Assembly: GCA_947623915.1 (NCBI GenBank) | Contig: CANQIB010000005.1 | Span: 62,001 to 126,000, forward strand | From: an uncultured Ruminiclostridium sp. | Lineage (GTDB): Bacteria > Bacillota > Clostridia > Oscillospirales > Ruminococcaceae | Direction of reading: 5' to 3' | DNA: 64,000 nucleotides | Shown here: positions 9,633-17,186 of the stretch, one piece after another | How positions within the stretch are numbered: the stretch's first letter is position 1 | How the letters are laid out: every line of letters starts with the position of its first letter | Program-made: the position numbers and the translations under genes | Notes under the pieces: generated by a model | The model's database searches: none | The model's input: only the letters and a program-made list of their open reading frames with translations | Told to the model about the DNA's origin: nothing

Positions 9633-10115
9633 TCACACCCTTTTTTCATAATTTTGAATTGTCATTTTATCATTTACCGACACCTCGCCGCCTATCGGTC
9701 CAAACCCGCATTTTTCGTAAAAACGGCAGGTGTTTTTTTCTTGTTTAACTGCGGACAATCTCCATATACCCGCTTGCCCGTACGTTTCGATGATCATATT
9801 TATCACGCTTTTTCCTATCCCTTTATTTTGATATTCGGGAATTATGAACAGCGGGCTGATACGGTAAACGCGCTCGCCGTTCTCAACGCCTTTTACTACC
9901 CTCACCGCTCCTACCGGCTTTGAATCAAAAGTCACGATGTAATAATCGGAGTCCTTACTTTTTATCTGAGCCGTCACCTTCTCTATCGGCTCGACCGCGG
10001 GATTTGTCGCGTCGTCTTTATACCGCTCATAAAGCGGAAGAAAAGCGGTATACTTCATTTCATGGATAAGCCTTTCATCTCCCGCTTTTGCCAAAACAAC
10101 TGCTGTTTTTTTCAT
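9633..10115 (-). CDS. GNAT-family N-acetyltransferase
   Basis: A 160-residue single-domain GNAT protein. The acetyl-CoA loop is visible as IIPEYQNKGIGKSVI (the Q/RxxGxG/A motif, about residues 92-106), preceded by the beta4 strand YRISPLFI and followed by FYEKCGFGPIGGEVS, typical of GNAT motif B. A GGAGGGG site precedes the ATG. It stands alone, converging on the ABC operon. The acetylated substrate is unknown. Confidence 0.88.
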   Translation of the reverse strand: MKKTAVVLAKAGDERLIHEMKYTAFLPLYERYKDDATNPAVEPIEKVTAQIKSKDSDYYIVTFDSKPVGAVRVVKGVENGERVYRISPLFIIPEYQNKGIGKSVINMIIETYGQAGIWRLSAVKQEKNTCRFYEKCGFGPIGGEVSVNDKMTIQNYEKRV

Positions 10116-10270
10116 AAAACCCCTCCCAAAAACTCCTTAAAGGCGAAATCATTAAAACAGTCATAAGCGCCCTTTCGATCATTTTACCATATTTTCTCAG
10201 ATAGTGCAATCACAAAACACATTGTTTATTATCCGTTAATGCTAAACCGTCACCTGACACCAAAAATCTG

Positions 10271-10299
10271 TTGACACCTCCGCCGAAACGTGCTATACT
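10271..10299 (+). promoter_or_regulatory. Sigma-A promoter
   Basis: TTGACA at 10271-10276, 17-bp spacer, TATACT at 10294-10299, about 40 bp before the lipoprotein start at 10341. Confidence 0.7.
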
Positions 10300-10340
10300 T
10301 TTAAACTGCCGAAAATATCAACGATAAACGGAGGCATTGT

Positions 10341-10838
10341 ATGAAAAGAGCAGTTGTGCTGTCGTTTTTGATCTTCCTGACAGCCTGCACAGCCACAAAG
10401 CCGCAAACGTCGGATACTTCCCAAAGCCCGACCGACTCGGCGTTTGTAACATCGGATATATCCGAAAGTCAAACGGAGGAAACCGAAATGAAAATGAAAG
10501 TTCAAATAGGAGAGAGGACGTTTACCGCCTCAATGGAGGACAGCGCGGCGGCGCGGGAGCTTTTCGCCATGGCGCAGGACACCCCGCTTTCCGTCGAGAT
10601 GAGAGATTATTCGGGGTTTGAAAAGGTCGGCTCTCTCGGAAAAGCCCTTACCGCCGACGACCGCCAAACTACTGCCGCCGCGGGCGACATAGTTTTGTAT
10701 AACGGCGACAAGATAGTTATGTTCTACGGTTCAAACTCGTGGAGCTATACACGGCTCGGTCATATCGACGACCTTAACGGTTGGGATGAAGCCTTGGGCG
10801 GCGGCAATATCACGGCGGTATTCTCCGCCCCAAAATAA
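10341..10838 (+). CDS. Lipoprotein with cyclophilin-like domain
   Basis: A 165-residue lipoprotein. Lipobox FLTACT is followed by a Ser/Thr/Gln-rich linker (about residues 20-50) and a C-terminal domain of about 110 residues. That domain matches the bacterial cyclophilin-like fold (cyclophilin_like2): IGERTFTASMEDSAAAREL, later GDIVLYNGDKIVMFYGSN and the ending LGGGNITAVFS. These small domains are often found with flavodoxins or alone as lipoproteins, and most lack proven prolyl isomerase activity. A GGAGG site precedes the ATG and the gene has its own promoter. Confidence 0.75.
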   Translation: MKRAVVLSFLIFLTACTATKPQTSDTSQSPTDSAFVTSDISESQTEETEMKMKVQIGERTFTASMEDSAAARELFAMAQDTPLSVEMRDYSGFEKVGSLGKALTADDRQTTAAAGDIVLYNGDKIVMFYGSNSWSYTRLGHIDDLNGWDEALGGGNITAVFSAPK

Positions 10839-10915
10839 CCGTCTGTTTTCATCGACTATATTGTGTAAAGCTGTGACCTTTTCACGTCAAAAAACGGGTC
10901 TTTCATGTCAAAATA

Positions 10916-10944
10916 TTGAAGTTGGGACAAAAAAACGATAAAAT
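10916..10944 (+). promoter_or_regulatory. Probable promoter for methyltransferase-STAS gene
   Basis: TTGAAG at 10916-10921, 17-bp spacer, TAAAAT at 10939-10944, about 50 bp before the start at 10997. Confidence 0.5.
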
Positions 10945-10996
10945 TATCTTTGGATCTATCGTAAAACACAGCAAAATGTTTAAGGAGGAGTCCCAA

Positions 10997-12244
10997 ATGA
11001 ACGATAACCAAAGCCTGAATGAAAGAACCAATCCGGTGTTTAACACGGAGAAATCCGCGCTGATGAACTTATGCTTTGCCGGTGACGAGGACGCAAAGCT
11101 GATGGCGAAAGCGCTGGGAATAGAACCCGATGCGCTTGCGAGCGGCAGCGCGCGTGAGATCGCATACGGCGCCGATCTTACTATTATGGTGGAAACCCAG
11201 TACCGCACCGCAAATCAAATCATAAGCTCCCGCAAGGAAAACACCGTTATCGACCTGCCCTGCGGCTACAAGCCGCGTGCGCTGGACAAAGCCATGGAAA
11301 ACAAGCATTACATAGGCTGCGACCTGCCCGCCGTTATCGAACAGCTTGAACCCGCGGTAAGCAAGATATTTGCCTCACGCGGGATAAAAAACAAGGAATT
11401 TCACAGCGTTGACGCGACGAATTACCGCTTATTAAGGCAAGCGCTGGACTCCGTAACAGGCGAGATCTGCATTATCACCGAAGGAATAGTGCCTTATCTC
11501 AATAACTCCGAGCTTACCGAGATCTGCTCAAATATCCGCCGTCTGCTGACGGAATTCGGCGGCTGCTGGATAACCGCCGATCCCGACGGGAACCCGCTGT
11601 ACATGGCGGCAATGAAAGCCGCAAACGGCGACGCCGCGTTTGAAGATCTGGAAAATACCAGGGACGTATTTGCGGATAAATCGGATTTCAAGATCGACGT
11701 CAACTGCATGACCGTTTTGGCTTACGACCATGAGGCGACCATGAAAACGGTAACGGAATTTCTCCGCTCGGTCGGCTTGAAATACGAGCTTATCCCCATG
11801 TCGGACTATCTGCCGGAGCTGAACTGCCTTTCCGATTATCCCGAAAAGGTAAAAACCGCATATAAAAAGTCGCTTGAAAACGTCCATGTTTGGATGATAA
11901 CCCCCGACGAAAACTACAAGGAGACCGAAACAAACTACGACAGCAAGGATTTCGGCGTTACCGCAATATCCCACGCGGGAAGCATGAAGATAACGCTGCG
12001 CGGCAGGCTGGATTCCGTGACCGCGCCGGAGCTGCTGACGGTCTACGAGAAAACGGCGGCGGAGGATGCTCCCGAAAAGATAGAAATCGACGCCTCGGCG
12101 CTCGAATATATCTCTTCCGCTGGACTGCGCGTATTGCTTATCATGATAAAGCAGGTAGGCAACGACAAGCTGTCGGTCATCAATCAAAACGAAACCGTCC
12201 AAACTATTTTTGAACAGACAGGCTTTGCCGACCTGATAGAATAA
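10997..12244 (+). CDS. Methyltransferase-STAS domain fusion protein
   Basis: A 415-residue fusion. Residues 1-300 resemble class I SAM-dependent methyltransferases of the leucine-carboxyl-methyltransferase type: SAM motif I VIDLPCGYKPRAL (84-96), an acidic second motif IGCDLP (106-111), and ITEGIVPYL (160-168), the family's 'EGvl.YL' signature. Residues 318-415 are a STAS domain with ISSAGLRVLL (372-381), whose Ser374 aligns with the serine phosphorylated in RsbV/SpoIIAA. The start at MNDNQ has TAAGGAGGAG directly upstream; the in-frame ATG at 10916 does not. The pairing suggests methyltransferase output controlled by a partner-switching kinase. No anti-sigma factor or phosphatase gene is adjacent. 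Confidence 0.8.
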   Translation: MNDNQSLNERTNPVFNTEKSALMNLCFAGDEDAKLMAKALGIEPDALASGSAREIAYGADLTIMVETQYRTANQIISSRKENTVIDLPCGYKPRALDKAMENKHYIGCDLPAVIEQLEPAVSKIFASRGIKNKEFHSVDATNYRLLRQALDSVTGEICIITEGIVPYLNNSELTEICSNIRRLLTEFGGCWITADPDGNPLYMAAMKAANGDAAFEDLENTRDVFADKSDFKIDVNCMTVLAYDHEATMKTVTEFLRSVGLKYELIPMSDYLPELNCLSDYPEKVKTAYKKSLENVHVWMITPDENYKETETNYDSKDFGVTAISHAGSMKITLRGRLDSVTAPELLTVYEKTAAEDAPEKIEIDASALEYISSAGLRVLLIMIKQVGNDKLSVINQNETVQTIFEQTGFADLIE

Positions 12245-12291
12245 GCCGTCGCAAGTCGCAAGGCTGCCCGTTCGGGAACGGAATATAAAAA

Positions 12292-12323
12292 ATATCGGTA
12301 GCGGTCGCACCCGCTGCCGATAT
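12292..12323 (+). terminator. Probable terminator hairpin
   Basis: A 13-bp stem (12292-12304 with 12311-12323, one G-U pair) follows the methyltransferase-STAS stop and precedes the PAP2 gene. The following tract is TA-rich rather than a clean T-run, so termination may be partial. Confidence 0.45.
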
Positions 12324-12357
12324 ATATGTGTTTAATTTTCACAAAGGAGAAAAATAT

Positions 12358-13343
12358 ATGGATATCGAATACCTTTTGCTTTTGCAAAACTTCCGCGAGG
12401 CTCTCGGAGGAGCGCCGGACGTTTTTTTGAGATAATCACCAAGCTCGGCGAGGCGTCGATAGTGACGCTGCTGGTCGCCGCCATGTACTGGTGCGTGGAC
12501 AAGCGCGAGGGCTTGTATCTTATGCTTACGTTTTATTTTAACCGCGTGATAAACGCTTTTATAAAGATAACGGCATGCGTTTACCGCCCGTGGATACTCG
12601 ACTCGCGCATCACTCCCGTACCGGGAGCAATGGCGGACGCGACGGGCTACTCCTTTCCCAGCGGTCATTCCGCCAACGCAACGTCGTTTTTCGGCGGACT
12701 TGCCGTAAAAAAAGGAAGAAACATCGCGATAAAGGTGATACTTATAGTTTTGGTCCTGCTTATCGGCTTTTCCCGCAATTACCTCGGAGTACACACCCCG
12801 CAGGACGTTATAGTTTCCATCGTCGTCGCGGCGGCGCTGCTGTTCGTATTCAAGCTGCTGCTCGACTGGGTGGATAAGCACCCGAACGCGGACTGGATAG
12901 TAATGCTGTCCGGCGTCGCGCTCTGCCTTATTCTGGTAGCTTACGCCCTGCTGAAATCTTACCCCGTCGACTACGACGCAGCGGGCAAGGTCATCGTCGA
13001 CCCCTCCAAAATGTCGGTGGACGCTTTCAAAAACGCAGGCATGGGAATGGGATTTATCATCGGCTGGTTTTTGGAAAGACGGTTCATCAAGTTCAGCGTG
13101 GAGGGCAAATGGTATATCAGAATAATACGTTACGCGGTGTGCATAGGCGTGTACTTCCTGCTGAAAGATTACGCCGCTCCCCTGTTTTCGCAATTTATCG
13201 AGGGCGGTATCGGCAAGACGCTGGAGCAGTTCACGGATATACTTTACATCACCGCCGGCGCTCCGCTGCTTATAAATCTGATGAACTTTATCGTAAAAAA
13301 ATTCACCAAGCCCGACCCGACGAAAACCCCCGCACAGGCTTAA
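12358..13343 (+). CDS. PAP2-family phosphatase with 5' frameshift
   Basis: A membrane phosphatase of the PAP2 superfamily with all three active-site motifs: K-x6-RP in KITACVYRPW, PSGH in FPSGHSANA and SRxxxxxH in SRNYLGVH. Several helices follow. The natural start is ATG 12358 with AAAGGAG upstream, reading MDIEYLLLLQNFREALGG. That frame hits TAA about 26 codons in, after a run of seven T (12422-12428). Adding one T restores a continuous protein through to 13343. As read, only an internal GTG at 12462 opens the main frame. This is a recent frameshift, slippage-prone expression or a sequence error. Family substrates are undecaprenyl pyrophosphate or phosphatidic acid. Confidence 0.75.
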
Positions 13344-13383
13344 ACTCGACTCCCCCTGCAAAAGTGCAAATATACGAAAACCA

Positions 13384-13428
13384 AAGGACCTCGAAGCCAT
13401 GCCGCGCTCCGAGGCCCTTAGATTTTTT
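13384..13428 (+). terminator. Terminator, copy 1 of a repeated sequence
   Basis: AAGGACCTCG and CGAGGCCCTT form a 10-bp stem with one mismatch, followed by a six-T run. The sequence, including the loop, closely resembles the terminator at 15309-15358. Confidence 0.7.
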
Positions 13429-13464
13429 CTGAAATTTGCGACAAAACGCAATACTTACATTGCA

Positions 13465-13496
<32 letters not shown>

Positions 13497-13507
13497 AAAT
13501 AAAAGTC

Positions 13508-13536
13508 TTGAATTTATTTTTAAAAAGTGATATAAT
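13508..13536 (+). promoter_or_regulatory. Sigma-A promoter
   Basis: TTGAAT at 13508-13513, 17-bp spacer, perfect TATAAT at 13531-13536, 100 bp before the GTG start at 13636. Confidence 0.65.
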
Positions 13537-13635
13537 GACTGTCGGATGAACAATGAAAAATTATTTCAGGCATATCATGATTTTGATACAATAAAATTAT
13601 CGTAAACAATATTGCAAATTAAAGGAGGATCGACC

Positions 13636-14697
13636 GTGAAAGCGAAACTTACGGCGGCGCTTACAGTTGCGGCAGCCGTCGCCTTTTTATGCTCCTGCGA
13701 GGCAAACGACTCATCGACATACTCAACGTCTGAAAGCAAAGCGCCTGTTCGATCTGAAGAGACCAAAGAAAATCCTGTCATTGAAAGCAGCGTCACCGAA
13801 AAAATTTATAAAGAAAGTACTGTTTCAAAACCGACGACTTCAGACGCAACGACACGAACGGAGAGCAAACCCGCTCCGATACAAACGGAAACGACCGTCG
13901 CCACAACTCTACCGTCTACCACCAAAGCCCATGCTCCCGAATGGACGGAAAGTAAGTTATCCGCGACAATGTATGTCAACACGGCGGGTATCTACAGCCG
14001 CAGCAAGGCTTTGCTCGGCGCTCCCGTTATCAGGCAGTACAGTCTTAACGATAAAGTAAGCGTTACAGCGGTGACAAACACCGATTATTACAAGCTGGCT
14101 GACGGCAGTTTTATCCACACAGACTATCTCAGCACGGAAAAAACAGTGATCAAAACCACCGCGCCGCCTAAAACCTCCGCCCCTGCTCCCGTTTCCGTAA
14201 AACCTCAGGCCTCGGCATCTTCATCAAAATACATCTCTTCCGGATATTCTCAGCTGGACGAGCTTATGACGCCTATATTGGACGACCTGATTTCGGATAA
14301 AATGAGCGATACGGAAAAATTAAGAGCGATATACGATTATCTGACGAATTTCAGTTACTTCGAAAGGACTCTCCTAATACCGCAGTCTCAAAAAAATTAT
14401 ACCGAGCAGCTTTATGCAAAATGGCTGCTTGAAAACAAATACGGCGTATGTTATGATTTTTCGGCTGCGTTTAAATATATGACACGCGCCATAGGATTTG
14501 ATACACAAATGATATACGGCTGGCACACAAATTCCGGCGGCGGTGCGGGTGAACATTCATGGTGCGAGCTGATAATAAACGGTACGACCTATATTTTTGA
14601 TCCGGCTATCGAATTAGTGATGAAAAGCGAGGGTTATCTGAACACCACCAGATTTATGCAAACTTATTCGCAAATAGGACATTTTTATATTAAGTGA
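13636..14697 (+). CDS. Transglutaminase-like lipoprotein with SH3-like domain
   Basis: A 353-residue lipoprotein. The signal peptide ends at FLCSCE, followed by a long Ser/Thr/Lys-rich linker (about 25-105), an SH3b-like segment with the usual MYVNTAGIYSRSKA beginning (about 112-175), a second linker, and a C-terminal transglutaminase-like domain. The Cys-His-Asp triad is seen in NKYGVCYDFSAAF, GEHSWCELI and IFDPAIE. The start is GTG with AAAGGAGG upstream; an earlier TTG lacks a site. The domain order suggests a cell-wall-associated cysteine protease or amidase. The composition is more AT-rich than its neighbours. The next lipoprotein starts 13 bp downstream. Confidence 0.82.
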   Translation: MKAKLTAALTVAAAVAFLCSCEANDSSTYSTSESKAPVRSEETKENPVIESSVTEKIYKESTVSKPTTSDATTRTESKPAPIQTETTVATTLPSTTKAHAPEWTESKLSATMYVNTAGIYSRSKALLGAPVIRQYSLNDKVSVTAVTNTDYYKLADGSFIHTDYLSTEKTVIKTTAPPKTSAPAPVSVKPQASASSSKYISSGYSQLDELMTPILDDLISDKMSDTEKLRAIYDYLTNFSYFERTLLIPQSQKNYTEQLYAKWLLENKYGVCYDFSAAFKYMTRAIGFDTQMIYGWHTNSGGGAGEHSWCELIINGTTYIFDPAIELVMKSEGYLNTTRFMQTYSQIGHFYIK

Positions 14698-14710
14698 AAG
14701 GGACGGGAAA

Positions 14711-15298
14711 ATGTTTAAAAAAATTATGATCGTCGTGTTCTCGGCGGTTCTGCTTTGCTCCTGTTCCGTCAGCGAAAACCGTTCGTCGGTTGAAGTTTTC
14801 GCGCATACCTTGAACGCAGAGGAAGCAAAGGAAGCAGTAAAAGAGCTTATTCCAAAAGCAGATGAGCTGTACCGAATATTTTATCGCGGAGAAATGGCGG
14901 CAGATGAAACCAAAGCCGTCACGGAGCCCAACGGATTTCGATATGCTCCTGTAACCGAAAAATACGACACTTTGAGCGAATTGAAAAATGACGCCGAAAA
15001 AATTTTTACTTTGGGATTTCTTGAAGAAAACTTCTATAAAAATCTCAATGACGAATACGCTTTCTTTAAGGACATTAACGGTAAACTGTACAAAAATCTC
15101 GATATCGTATCCGAAGGAAAAGACAAATGGTATGCCGAATATACGGTTATCGACGTTCTAAACGATGACAGCTTCACGGCAACAGTACCGTATACCGACG
15201 TGTATGACACTCAACGCAGTTCAAAGCTCACCGTTATCAACGACAACGATTTTTGGAAAATAGATAAGTGGGAGTTAAATCTACCCGCGGAAAAATAA
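14711..15298 (+). CDS. Small lipoprotein, possibly IseA-like
   Basis: A 195-residue lipoprotein with lipobox LLCSCS. The remainder is one compact domain. It has an N-terminal helix containing AEEAKEAVKELIPKADELY, a central AEKIFTLGFLEENFYKNL segment and a beta-rich end with NDNDFWKIDKWEL. The helix followed by a 'FT..F' element and terminal strands recalls the IseA/YoeB family of DL-endopeptidase inhibitors, but I am not sure of this. It lies 13 bp after a transglutaminase-like wall protein, which would suit a regulator of cell-wall hydrolysis. Confidence 0.6.
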   Translation: MFKKIMIVVFSAVLLCSCSVSENRSSVEVFAHTLNAEEAKEAVKELIPKADELYRIFYRGEMAADETKAVTEPNGFRYAPVTEKYDTLSELKNDAEKIFTLGFLEENFYKNLNDEYAFFKDINGKLYKNLDIVSEGKDKWYAEYTVIDVLNDDSFTATVPYTDVYDTQRSSKLTVINDNDFWKIDKWELNLPAEK

Positions 15299-15308
15299 AT
15301 ATACAAAA

Positions 15309-15358
15309 CCCGAAGGACCTCAGAGCCATGGCGCGCTCCGAGGTCCTTCGGGTTTTTT
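15309..15358 (+). terminator. Strong terminator, copy 2 of a repeated sequence
   Basis: A perfect 13-bp stem (15309-15321 with 15340-15352) followed by TTTTTT, 10 bp after the lipoprotein stop. Stem and loop are closely related to the terminator at 13384. Confidence 0.9.
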
Positions 15359-15388
15359 ACCCTCTGCCGCCGTCAAATAACACCGGTT

Positions 15389-15553
15389 TTAAGGTCTTAG
15401 AATATATGCGCGCCTGCGCCGTATTTCAACGATCTTCCTAACAACCCCCGAAGCGGTAAGCGCCGCAAGTATCACAAAGCAGACTGCCGCTCCCGACAGC
15501 ATGACCGCCCCGATAAAAGCAACTCTTTTGCCCCTTTTAATATTCAAACTCAT
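15389..15553 (-). CDS. 54-residue membrane protein
   Basis: A small gene whose ATG overlaps the stop of the patatin gene as ATGA, so it is very likely translated by coupling. The product has a basic start (LNIKRGKR), one or one and a half hydrophobic segments (about residues 11-37, VAFIGAVMLSGAAVCFVILA) and a basic tail (EIRRRRAY). It resembles no family I know. Its size, single helix and strongly basic ends would fit a membrane anchor or membrane-active peptide working with the lipase. Confidence 0.65.
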   Translation of the reverse strand: MSLNIKRGKRVAFIGAVMLSGAAVCFVILAALTASGVVRKIVEIRRRRAYILRP

Positions 15554-16431
15554 AAATATTCGCTCAGCCTGTTTATCTTTCTCATCAAACGGTCGCCGCT
15601 GAGCTTTTGCTCCTTTATCTGTAAATTCAGCCGGTCGATAAGCAATCGAAACGCGGCATAATCGTCATACTTCGATTCTATAAGCGTAAGTATACTGTCG
15701 GTCGTTTGATAACCGTATTCTATCATTCGCTCGATGTTGTCGCTGTCAAGATGAAAGCTGTCCATTACCCCCACAAGGTCCTGCAAGTTCAAAAACAGTA
15801 TCGGACAGCATATTTTTGACGTTTTGTCGGACGGGATATAACCGTCAAACTGCACCGAGATTATCAGATCCAGCCGCTTGGGTTCGACTCCCGCATGCCT
15901 ATCCGACAGCGGAGCGAGCGGCGTGTTGTCTATCACCGCGCCGTCCAAATATTTACGCCCGTTTATCTCTATCGGTTTCATAAAAGGCGGTATCGTCACC
16001 GCCGCCTTTAAAAAGTCCCGCTTTTCCTCAAAATTGCAGTCGTTCAGCCGCACATACTTTACTTTCGCTCCGGGTGGCGTCCAGCATACCGTATACAGCG
16101 GAGCGCTCAAAACGTCTTTTTCGCTGCAAAAGCTGTCGATGATTCGATAGATCTCTCTGCGCCTTAACAGCCTTTCCAAAAAATCCCTGCTGCTGCGCGC
16201 GTCAAACCGTTTCCATACCTCGCGCGCAAGAGCGGTCTTGCCCACACAAAGCGAATAACCGTTGAGCGTCCCGACCGACGCGGCGGATACCGCTTTTACC
16301 GAGAATGCCGTATGCTGTAACACCGCGCGGATAAATCCCGCCTCATACGCCCCTTTTGCAAATCCGCCGGAAAGGACAACGCCGATATTTATTCTCCCAC
16401 CGTCACCGATTGTTATCTTTCGGTCCGTCAT
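15550..16431 (-). CDS. Patatin-like phospholipase
   Basis: A 293-residue patatin-fold lipase. Visible elements: the oxyanion loop VLSGGFAKGAYEAGF (about residues 19-33), the nucleophile elbow ASVGT in VSAASVGTLNG (GxSxG with Ala first), and the catalytic Asp in DGAVIDNTPL (DGG/A motif). No transmembrane or signal sequence. The chosen ATG (MTDRK) overlaps the upstream immunity-protein gene by 29 bp; the in-frame codon at 16458 lies deeper inside that gene. Family members release fatty acids from phospholipids, and some (CapV in CBASS) are defence effectors. The pairing with a superinfection-immunity protein makes a membrane-directed role plausible, but that is inference. Confidence 0.85.
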   Translation of the reverse strand: MTDRKITIGDGGRINIGVVLSGGFAKGAYEAGFIRAVLQHTAFSVKAVSAASVGTLNGYSLCVGKTALAREVWKRFDARSSRDFLERLLRRREIYRIIDSFCSEKDVLSAPLYTVCWTPPGAKVKYVRLNDCNFEEKRDFLKAAVTIPPFMKPIEINGRKYLDGAVIDNTPLAPLSDRHAGVEPKRLDLIISVQFDGYIPSDKTSKICCPILFLNLQDLVGVMDSFHLDSDNIERMIEYGYQTTDSILTLIESKYDDYAAFRLLIDRLNLQIKEQKLSGDRLMRKINRLSEYL

Positions 16432-16657
16432 AGCCGCCGTTATTGTTGTGTACCACAACGTTTATGTTGTTCGTATCATCTTCCTTTAAAGCCCAGATAA
16501 GCGCTATTATCCAGCCTATAAAAATACACCCAAGAAAGAAATTCATGCAAAAAATCGCTATTTTGTTTCGCCGCCCTTTGGCAAATGCCACGATCGTCGG
16601 AATAAAATATATAACTATCCCGATAATAATAATCAGCACCAAAACTAAACCTTCCAT
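16403..16657 (-). CDS. Superinfection immunity family membrane protein
   Basis: An 84-residue protein with two transmembrane helices. The pattern YFIPTIVAFAKGRRNK followed by IFCMNFFLGCIFIGWIIALI matches the superinfection-immunity (Imm) family: 'P', basic loop, 'N..lG...iGWi..L'. A soluble Asn/Asp-rich tail follows. The ATG at 16657 has GGAG 8 nt upstream; the in-frame TTG at 16663 is less likely. In phage T4 the founding member blocks DNA injection by later phages, but many chromosomal homologues have no tested role. First gene of an operon with the patatin lipase. Confidence 0.82.
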   Translation of the reverse strand: MEGLVLVLIIIIGIVIYFIPTIVAFAKGRRNKIAIFCMNFFLGCIFIGWIIALIWALKEDDTNNINVVVHNNNGGYDGPKDNNR

Positions 16658-16680
16658 GATCAAATCTCCGTTTCGCTTAA

Positions 16681-16718
16681 TTATTTAAAATACAACTAAT
16701 TTGTTGTATTTTAAATAA
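16681..16718. promoter_or_regulatory. Perfect palindrome, probable operator
   Basis: A perfect inverted repeat with 16-bp arms (16681-16696 and 16703-16718) around a 6-bp centre. It starts immediately after the -10 box of the minus-strand immunity/patatin promoter and so covers its transcription start. The divergent XRE gene is the obvious candidate to bind it. Confidence 0.8.
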
Positions 16719-16747
16719 ATTTTAACATCGTTTTTATCGTTTGTCAA
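16719..16747 (-). promoter_or_regulatory. Promoter for immunity/patatin operon
   Basis: On the minus strand, TTGACA (16747-16742), 17-bp spacer, TAAAAT (16724-16719). Its -35 box overlaps the -35 box of the divergent XRE promoter. Confidence 0.75.
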
Positions 16748-16769
16748 TACAAAAAATCTACAGTATAAT
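16741..16769 (+). promoter_or_regulatory. Promoter for XRE regulator gene
   Basis: TTGTCA at 16741-16746, 17-bp spacer, perfect TATAAT at 16764-16769, about 40 bp before the GTG start. It shares its -35 bases with the opposite promoter. Confidence 0.8.
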
Positions 16770-16809
16770 AATTTTAGTGAAATTTTAACATAATAAAGGA
16801 GGAGTTTTT

Positions 16810-17136
16810 GTGCAAAACAACCTATATTTATATCCGAATATTGCAAAGGTGCGAAAAAAGCATATGACGCAAGAGGAGCTTGCGAAGATGATAGGAATAT
16901 CCCAGCAGGAAATAAGCCGATATGAAAACGGGGAGACCAAAGCCCCGATAAATTATCTTATCGACCTTGCCAACTGCTGCAAGACCAGCGTGGATTTCAT
17001 ACTCGGACGGGAAGAAAACGACCTTACCGAAGAGGAGATACGCATAGCAAAGCTGTATTCCTCCCTTTCTCCCGAAAATAAAATAAGAGCAGAGGAACGG
17101 CTCAACGCACTTTTGGATATGCAAAACATAAAATAA
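16810..17136 (+). CDS. XRE-family transcriptional regulator
   Basis: A 108-residue protein. Residues about 7-62 are an HTH_3 domain: VRKKHMTQEELAKMIGISQQ with helix-turn-helix followed by EISRYENGETKAPINYL. A helical C-terminal part follows (EEEIRIAKLYSSLSPENK), as in many small Cro/CI-like repressors. It starts at GTG, preceded by AAAGGAGGAG. It is divergent from the immunity/patatin operon, with shared promoter DNA and a 38-bp palindrome between them, so control of that operon and of itself is likely. Confidence 0.9.
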   Translation: MQNNLYLYPNIAKVRKKHMTQEELAKMIGISQQEISRYENGETKAPINYLIDLANCCKTSVDFILGREENDLTEEEIRIAKLYSSLSPENKIRAEERLNALLDMQNIK

Positions 17137-17140
17137 ACTA

Positions 17141-17172
17141 TCCCGCCGTAAGCAATTTACGGCGGGACTTCT
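17141..17172 (+). terminator. Terminator after XRE gene
   Basis: Perfect 11-bp stem (17141-17151 with 17157-17167 region, TCCCGCCGTAA/TTACGGCGGGA) followed by CTTCTT, just after the XRE stop. Confidence 0.75.
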
Positions 17173-17186
17173 TATCATATACGCCT

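Noticed and set aside
12339..13451. 370-codon minus-strand frame opposite the PAP2 gene
   Set aside because: It spans the frameshift but has no motif or ribosome site, whereas the plus strand has three PAP2 active-site motifs.
16403..16663. Treating the immunity-protein frame as a shadow of the patatin 5' end
   Set aside because: It has its own promoter, ribosome site and clear two-helix family motif; the overlap with patatin is only 29 bp from the chosen start.
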